Of a stretch of 64,000 nt of DNA, positions 56,373 to 64,000 are shown piece after piece. Each line of letters opens with the position of its first letter. Position 1 is the stretch's first letter. Source of the DNA: Hermatobates lingyangjiaoensis (Eukaryota > Arthropoda > Insecta > Hemiptera > Hermatobatidae); NCBI GenBank assembly GCA_026182355.1, contig JAPFBL010000034.1:2612501-2676500 (forward strand). Reading direction: 5' to 3'. A model generated the notes under the pieces. The model was given only the letters and a program-made list of their open reading frames with translations. It had not been told where the DNA came from and searched no databases. A program made the translations under genes and the position numbers.

Positions 56373-59300
56373 ATACACACACAGCACACAGGGACACAAC
56401 GATATTTGTGTAATAATATCTGTACATGTCATAACGAATGCAACACATAGGTTGTCACTGATATTATTCACTTCTACATTTCAAAAATCGTTGCCAGTAA
56501 AGAGCGAATTGCCTTCAGAGCGGAAAGATGGTAACCCAACACCATTGTATGATGATGGTTGAAATTCAGATGTGAGTTATATCAGTGCTTATCTTCCTGT
56601 TCCTTTCGTTACAATTTCTTTAGTCCAGAAGATTTACAAGCAGTCACAAAGAGATTTTTAATTATTCCAATATCATTTATGTTAGTTTTTTAAAGTAATA
56701 AACGGACATTTGGTTATAAGTAATGTTACTAAAACACCATACTTTAGAGGCCTCATATATTCAGCGTTATGAAACTTTTCATATAAGCTTCATACTACAC
56801 TCATATTTCAGAAGTGGAAATCATTTTTTTTATGGGGGCACGTATCGTTTATGAATAAATTGTATTTCTTGGTTAGTTTTGCGTTAAAGAATCAACATTG
56901 TTTTTTATCCTCAACATATTAACAGCATGTACTTTTAGGAAATATTTGGCATCTTTCAAACTCAGAAACGATTTATTTTCCACTTCTTATGATTGTTTGC
57001 TCACGATTTTCTGGTTATCACATAGAAAATAGAGTTATGAAAAGACTGAATCTCAAAGTTTGACCACTAAGCACAATCACGAAAAAACTAAGACAAGAAA
57101 AAGATTTTTAATCATTGAAACACTTGTGCGGGAGGGGTATGAATTTCGTGCTACCATTTTGAATGACAGGCTATCCATTGGACCATTTTACCTAAGAAGG
57201 CAACCGCTAGAGTACACTCATCCATGTAGGCGGATCACCGACTCGAACATTTTGACCTGAACAGCTTCTTTAACCTCTATTATCACATTTATAACCATTA
57301 AACAACTTAATCCTACTACTTAGGCAGACAGTCTACTGGATCACTCTACCTCACACAGATTGGCTACGAAATAGACCATTCTTGCCTATTTGATATTAAC
57401 CTTAGATAGACCTCCTAAAATAAAGTAAAAAAAAAACTATAATTTACCATTGCCACTAAATTCACTACTATGCACATTATACATCCACGCATGATAACCA
57501 CTAGACTACTTGATCTAGGATGACATGCTATCAGATTCATTACGTAACCTTGACTGACAACTTAGCTACAAACAAACCTGCCCATAGTAATGCTTGTCTG
57601 AGAGAGAAATTATATACAGACGCTCCCGTACTAACGAACATTCGATTTATGAAACTTTCGGAGATATGAACAGCCTTGACAATATATATATCAAATTTAT
57701 TGTTGTTATGTATTTATGTATGTGGTAATAATCAATGCTAACACACTCACCTATGCACCCACCCACCCACACACACATAGACATACCGCAAAAACATAAA
57801 ACGACTTCTGGGACCTCAAAACATGTAATTCCGTCAAAATCTCTAGGTCAAATTTTTTCACGATCACTATACTTTACTTATTCTAAAGTAAAAATATAAT
57901 TTTAAAAAACTGCTCAGTGTATTAAGATGAGATAACTATATAATTCATTATTTCACTTTACAATGATCTTCTTCATGTATTAACCATTTATTAAAATTTA
58001 ATTCATCTTGTTGTTTTTCATATTTATTATCAGATTTCATTTTTACATTCTTTTTTTTGAGTTTTATATTTACTTTATTTTTTCTTACTTGGTGGTATCA
58101 CTGAGTGTGTCACAGCCGTTCTGTTGGACTTTGATCACGGCTATATTTAAGTTAATATATAAATTACTAATTTTACAGTATCATATGTATAGTAGGTTAG
58201 TTTACTTTTGTTTTGTATATGTAACTATCATAGAAGATCATAAACATAAAACATTGTATGCACACATAAATATATATAAATGTATATAAAGAAATAAATG
58301 AAAAATAAGTATTTAGGGAAACGACATCAAATATCTCAAATAGAATCTTGTATAGTAACAAGCTGACTATGGAAAATGAATGACATATTAATTTATGTGA
58401 AACACTGGAAATAATCACAATAATATATGTACTTAAATTATGACAGTATAAATTGCATTAATGTTTAGTAAGCTCAGTGAATTACAAATTTTAAACAATT
58501 AAGAAGTTATATATATTCCATTAAATAATTGAATACTGTTAAAATCACTTAACAAAATTAATTTAATGTTTAGCGATAATTTATTCTGTCTAGCTTGAAA
58601 ACTGACGCATTAAGAAAATGATGTCATAATATTTTCTGTTTGAATGCAGTATTTAAGAGATTTGTTTTCCTTTTTTCTTGAAAAAAAAAGAAGCAATTAA
58701 GTAAATGCTTTCTGTTGCTCATTTCTTTTTGCAATACCAGCTCCTTCACTGTGATGCTGCCATTCATTCTAATTTCTTAATATACAAGTTAAATTATTAA
58801 CCTTATCAATGCTTAATATTAAAGAGTTAATAACTACTTACTTAACTAACTAATAAATAATATAGAAAAGTTTTTGTATGGTTATTTATGTAATAATGTA
58901 TCTTCGTAATCCTACTTGAAATCTTGTAATATGTTAATGATCTTGCAAGAGGTTTCATAAATATTACACGAGAAACATTGTGAATTTATTAGTTTGGTTA
59001 ATATTTTTATATATATTTTTTTCGTGACCACGAGAATAACAGCAAACACAACGGTTATTGTGGGTTTAACAGAAAAAACACTTCAATTACGTCGACATTT
59101 CGCTATATTTGTGTAGCATCATCAAGGCTGTACTTAAAGGAAGATATATGTGAAGTAGAATATTAACTTCAAACTATCTTTTTTTGGGGGAACACAGCTT
59201 TGAAGATGTTATGATAAAGAGTCTACAGGTTAGTTGTAGGATTCCCAGTATTGTATGCATATTGGGTACTACTAGTATACACTCAGATAAACCTTCAATT

Positions 59301-62300
59301 TGTTTTTGACGATGCATCAAGGCATCTGGGTCATGCTTTATTCAAATGTCGTCTATTATTAATGTAATTTCAAGAAAATGTAATTTAGTCTTCGCTAACC
59401 TCTATGGTTTGAACAGTCACCACTTATGCCAATATGACATTGACTGGTTTGCAAAAGTCAGTATGGTTATCAATATTTAATATTTGAGAATTAACCATTC
59501 TTTACTTAACTAATTAACAAATAATATAGAAATATCTTTTGCATGCTTTGCAAAAAATATTTCAAGAACATCATATTTTAAGAATTCCAAGAACACTGTC
59601 AGCCACATGTGCCGGCTGCGGGTGTTTCGGCAGAAGCAATTCTGAACTCCCAACATTGCTTTCAAAATTTATTAAAAATAAGTTTCCTTCATCACTAATT
59701 CTGATTTTTAAAAATTACTTTTAAAATAATTTATTCTTTACTGTTATGAAAATATATATATCATTTTGTCATAAATCATATCCCATTTTTCACTCAAACT
59801 AAAATAGTTTTAGACAAATAATTATTCTCTTTGTTGTTGAAACAAAATGATTTCAATAAATATTTTTATTACACGCATTAGTAGTTTTTTCTATATATTT
59901 AAGAACAGTATTTTGCAAATAAAGGAATGTTTATTGGGAAATAGTCATTGGCAGTGTCAGAGAGGAAGCACAAGTTAGTCTTTATTTTTGTCCGCTCTCA
60001 GGGTTGAGGTTTGGATAAGTGGACAGATACATCCACAATGACTCAGTCCTTGGTATGCCAAAAATAATCAACGACTCTTACAGCAAATCTCACATTTTAT
60101 TACTTTCTTGAGTTTTTATCTATTCATATATAAACCAAGACTGTAATAAATTTTTTTGTGTTGAACCCTAAATAACTTTGAATTGTTTTAACATTAATGG
60201 AATTACCATCTAAAAAGTAGGCATAAAGAGGGCAAAGCACTGATCTAAAATTTTTGCCCTTACCTTAAGTCAAAAAATACTCCACAGTTAAAAAAAGACT
60301 TCATGTATTAGGTGGTAATTAGGGATAGGACGATGACTTACGGATGCACGATTAGGTTACAAGCCGCATGAAGTAATACAATTTTTCATACAGATAGTTC
60401 AAAGTAAATGTACGTGCTTTATGGCTGGGACACTTTGGTATGTCAGAAATGTAGATGTTTCAAGAGACTTTAGGTTGGAATCAATTGATCAATTTACTAA
60501 CAAACTGGTGACCAATGATGATCCGAAAATTCCGACCCATTGAAACCCCCTTGTTCAGAGCCTCTCTCTAAGAATTCTCCAGTCACATCTATCGTAGAGG
60601 CTGTTGTTAAAATATTTGCCAACCTTTCTTAAACTGACAACCCTTTCACGACTCAAGAAAACCAAACAAACACGACATAATGTAAGCGATAAACAAAATA
60701 AAAGTGTACAGCCATTTACATAATTGTTCCACTATCATAGTAGCACCATATTTCAGCAGTAGTAGGTCCATAACCTGGAAGTACTAATTACAACGTAAAC
60801 TTCAGTGCGTGCGTGAATGAATCGTTGGTCGCTGGATTAAAATTGCCTTTTAATCAATTTTAAAAACGAGTAAGTTCAAGAGATTAAAAAGCAATTAAAC
60901 CAAATCGTAAAAAAAAGATTTATGAAACTTACATTTGTATAACTGTCTGGTAATTACAAAAACTTACCAAGTTTTAGCCATTAATTTTTTATACTGATAT
61001 TTAGTACCATTTAAAAACTAAGCAAACATATGCTTCCATATAAACCAATAAAGCTATTTTCTTAAACTGGTTGAACGTGTAGATAGAAAATATCAGAAAG
61101 CTGTTAAACATGAAGGTAACTTATAAAACTGGGTATGTTCTAACTTATGGGCATTCTAACATTCATGATACAGTTAGCTGAATTGTTTTAGTGCTACAGT
61201 TGGGTATGTTAGACCATGAGGGCCAGGATAAGTTAGAGACAACGTCCACACTTCTGAAGTGGTATGTCCTGCGTTCGATACACACACTGGGCTTCGATTT
61301 ATTTATGTAGGAAGTAAATAAACTGGAGCATATATTTCCTTGGAAGGGACGTTAAATCGTTAGACCCTAGCCTGTATAATGTTAGGTACCCGTTAAAGAT
61401 CCCTACTCTAAATACACTTGAGGAAGGTAAAATGCAGGTCTACCAAAGCAGGATCATGAGAGATGCAGTATTTCGACGGAAATCAGCCTCAGAGGGCTTT
61501 TTTTGGAATATATCTATCTTTAAAGCCACAACTGATCGAACGCAATCAATTGACTCTGCAATTTAAGTAATTAGATTGAAACCATCTAATATATCAATCA
61601 CCACCACCAACATGAAAGAAAAATGCCAGCACTCATTTTTTATTTAACATTGACTGAACTCCGTAGTACTAATACTACACTATTAATGAAAGTCATTCAA
61701 TCTACCTGTTGTCATCTGTCCCAAGAACAACATATTCAACTTCTTTGTAAAAGATGGCGTGTATAAGATTTTTTACCTCACACATGACATAATAAGGGTC
61801 ATTTCCTCGTTTTGAACGCTGAGCGATCGTCCCTAACAGCCGTCACGCTAACTACTGAAGAAGGGATGGACTTTTTTTTTTCTTACCCTTGGCCAGATTA
61901 TAATTCCTCCTCCGTGTCATGGTCCATTTTAAACTATTCATCCAAACTAGCATTCTATCACGCCATTTCAGCGTACAGAATTATCTAACCAAACTGAAAT
62001 CCAGTCAAATACGAGTATTTGATAATATTATTAATCGTATTAATAGTATTTCACACATAATCATATATGTTTAAAATATATTCATTTCAAATTCAACTTC
62101 ACTGGTGTGTGATTACAGACAGTGAAATTAGATGGATTATCTAATTCCTATAAGACATTCGGGTGCAGTTATACAACACTATATGATGATTCTTTTCAAG
62201 GCCTACCCATGTATGGATTCTCTTCAGTGTTATTCAAAGGTCAAAATTTTGATTTGGTTTTTCGATTTCAGAATTTAAATTGCTTGATTTGTTATTTGAA

Positions 62301-64000
62301 ACTCATTTTATTTACGGGTTATGACCAAGCTATTTTTACATCAGAAAACTATGTTCTCAGATGTGTGACCTAAAGCAGTTCCACTTACTCTGATTGCATA
62401 AAGCTAATGACTGTTTACAATGTTCTATTTGACTCTCATTATCTCAAGGCACTTATAACTTCTTCTAATTAAAAAAAAAATATCTTCCAGAAATTTATTA
62501 CACTTAAGGTTGAAATACACTGACACATTGCTGAAACTGCCTGGGAGATTGGCGTATATTATCATTTACTAGGGCCGCAAATAGATTGATTTTTTTGATG
62601 ATTTTTCTCAGTCATTTTTTTAAAGTCTTCTTTGCCTGTTAGCTGATTTCAGAGTAAAGTGTATCAATCTTAACTGCAAGCAGGTGTTCTAGCCAGCCGG
62701 CAATATTCTTCCGTCGATGATGGAAGACCTTAACCACTTTCCTTAATTAAACCGCATCCCTGTAATTTATTTTACAGATTTGTCTGGGTCCAATCTTCCA
62801 CTCCGGTTTACATATTAATTGCCACTAAATTAAACCAATGAACTATGTCTTTGTCTATTAAAGGCAGTAGCACTTACACACGTGATTATATTAGCCTTAA
62901 TTACTTTATTGTATATTAGAGGCTAACTTAATTTTCACCCCATAATCCCCACATATTACAAATCTTGTGTATGGCATTAGACTTAAGGATCACTACAGAG
63001 GCATAAACAGGCAATGCAATGCTTATTTCTTACTTAAGGAAAATCATATAGAAACCGAATGTTATGTCTACTAACGCCATATTATTAATTACAAATTATA
63101 GAATTATTTGATCGTAATTTACTTGAAATTAAATATGCCACCAGTTAGTCTAGACAAATTTATACAAAGAAAATTTTAATCGTAATTAATAGTTCATAAC
63201 TCATATTTTTCCATAATAAAATAGAGTATAAATTATAAACTAATATTATAATTATATTAATTATATTATATTATATTGTAATATTATAATTATAAATAGA
63301 GTATTATAAAGTGAATACATTCCTTTTATTTATTTTAACAGTTTTAATGGTGCAAATGTGTAATAATAATAATACTCTTTTAAACAACTTAATTTTTCTG
63401 ATTGTAATGTACGTCGCTAATAAAAAGTTCGAAACAATTAATGAATAAGGTACGTTTTCCGCTTTTGAAGAAGATGACATGGTCCGGAGGATAACATGTC
63501 AAATTACACAAAGAGTTGACATAAAACACATTTATATTCTCACATTCGTCGTTATCAGGAGCTGATGTGGCTCAAACAGCCTTTAAGCAATGCGTGGCAA
63601 GAAGGAAGTGTGCAAAATGAAACAGTGCTACTTTAAAGTGAGGAGGGAAAACAGTGAAAGAAGAGAACAGAAATATAAACAAGGAAAAACAAAACAGGAA
63701 AATAAGTCATAATACATACAATAAATAAATCAATAGATGAAAAAAATGATAAATAATAAGTAGTATTTATATAAAAAAATAAGTATTGATTCTGAGAGAT
63801 CGAACACCAAAGAGTTAAACATGTTCTACATGAATATGTTTTGGTCATGTTAGAGACATGACGTTGATTGAGAGTGTGGACGTGCTAACAGTTTCTGTCA
63901 AAGCTAAAATTTTGTGTAGTTGCATAAAGTGGGGAATATTACTAATGACAAAGTTAGTTGGAAGGTTGCTGCGACGAATGGGTGAGGCTCTATGATAATT

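Overview
The window is AT-rich, repeat-dominated nuclear DNA of an animal, most likely an arthropod. It holds a mariner with TA target duplications, a Helitron, Jockey-type LINEs, Penelope-like elements (PLEs) with GIY-YIG endonucleases, tRNA-headed SINEs (two copies end in CCTAA units, the complement of the arthropod telomere repeat TTAGG), and many (TA)n and (CA)n microsatellites. No bacterial-type gene, operon or CRISPR array is present. I cannot name the species.

No complete host gene can be demonstrated. The only host-gene hints are a 51-bp microexon candidate at 21313-21363, a possible first exon near 24.70-24.83 kb, and a few short exon-like open frames. The window is best read as intergenic or very long intron sequence.

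Layout. 0.3-6.2 kb: an unidentified decayed coding region, a hairpin MITE and a Tigger/pogo-type MITE. 7-15 kb: (TA)n tracts carrying PLE-derived hairpin termini (family A), an old degenerate tandem repeat and the first copies of terminal family C. 16.7-18 kb: an internally deleted mariner nested inside an older inverted repeat. 19.2-20.6 kb: a decayed Helitron. 21-27.4 kb: the microexon candidate, long hairpins, a microsatellite cluster with further PLE-type termini, and a SINE fragment. 28.7-34.1 kb: small duplications, an unidentified dispersed repeat, an antisense Jockey LINE tail and an 82-bp degenerate tandem repeat. 35.4-42.9 kb: a 5'-truncated Jockey LINE with a perfect 13-bp target duplication, two intact-length SINEs, hairpin families F, D and G, and a decayed PLE endonuclease. 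44.5-48.5 kb: a second PLE remnant bounded by ~200-bp inverted terminal repeats, two SINEs and a compact family A hairpin. 49.6-52.6 kb: a 5S rRNA pseudogene, a family C hairpin and a second Jockey LINE tail. 54.0-55.1 kb: a 56-bp satellite in a 168-bp three-monomer higher-order repeat. 57-64 kb: tRNA-like remnants, the partner of the 30-kb dispersed repeat, and a diverged SINE.

The most interesting theme is a recurrent RNA-like motif, CTGANGA, one nucleotide, a short stem-loop, then GAAA, usually followed by a very short palindrome. It sits in the termini of several otherwise unrelated repeat families, mostly head-to-head hairpins next to (TA)n. In the 44.5-kb PLE terminus the three hammerhead-ribozyme stems can be drawn by eye. 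PLE termini are known to carry hammerhead ribozymes. What deserves testing here is the number of unrelated families sharing the motif, the constant extra base before stem II, and the hairpin architecture.
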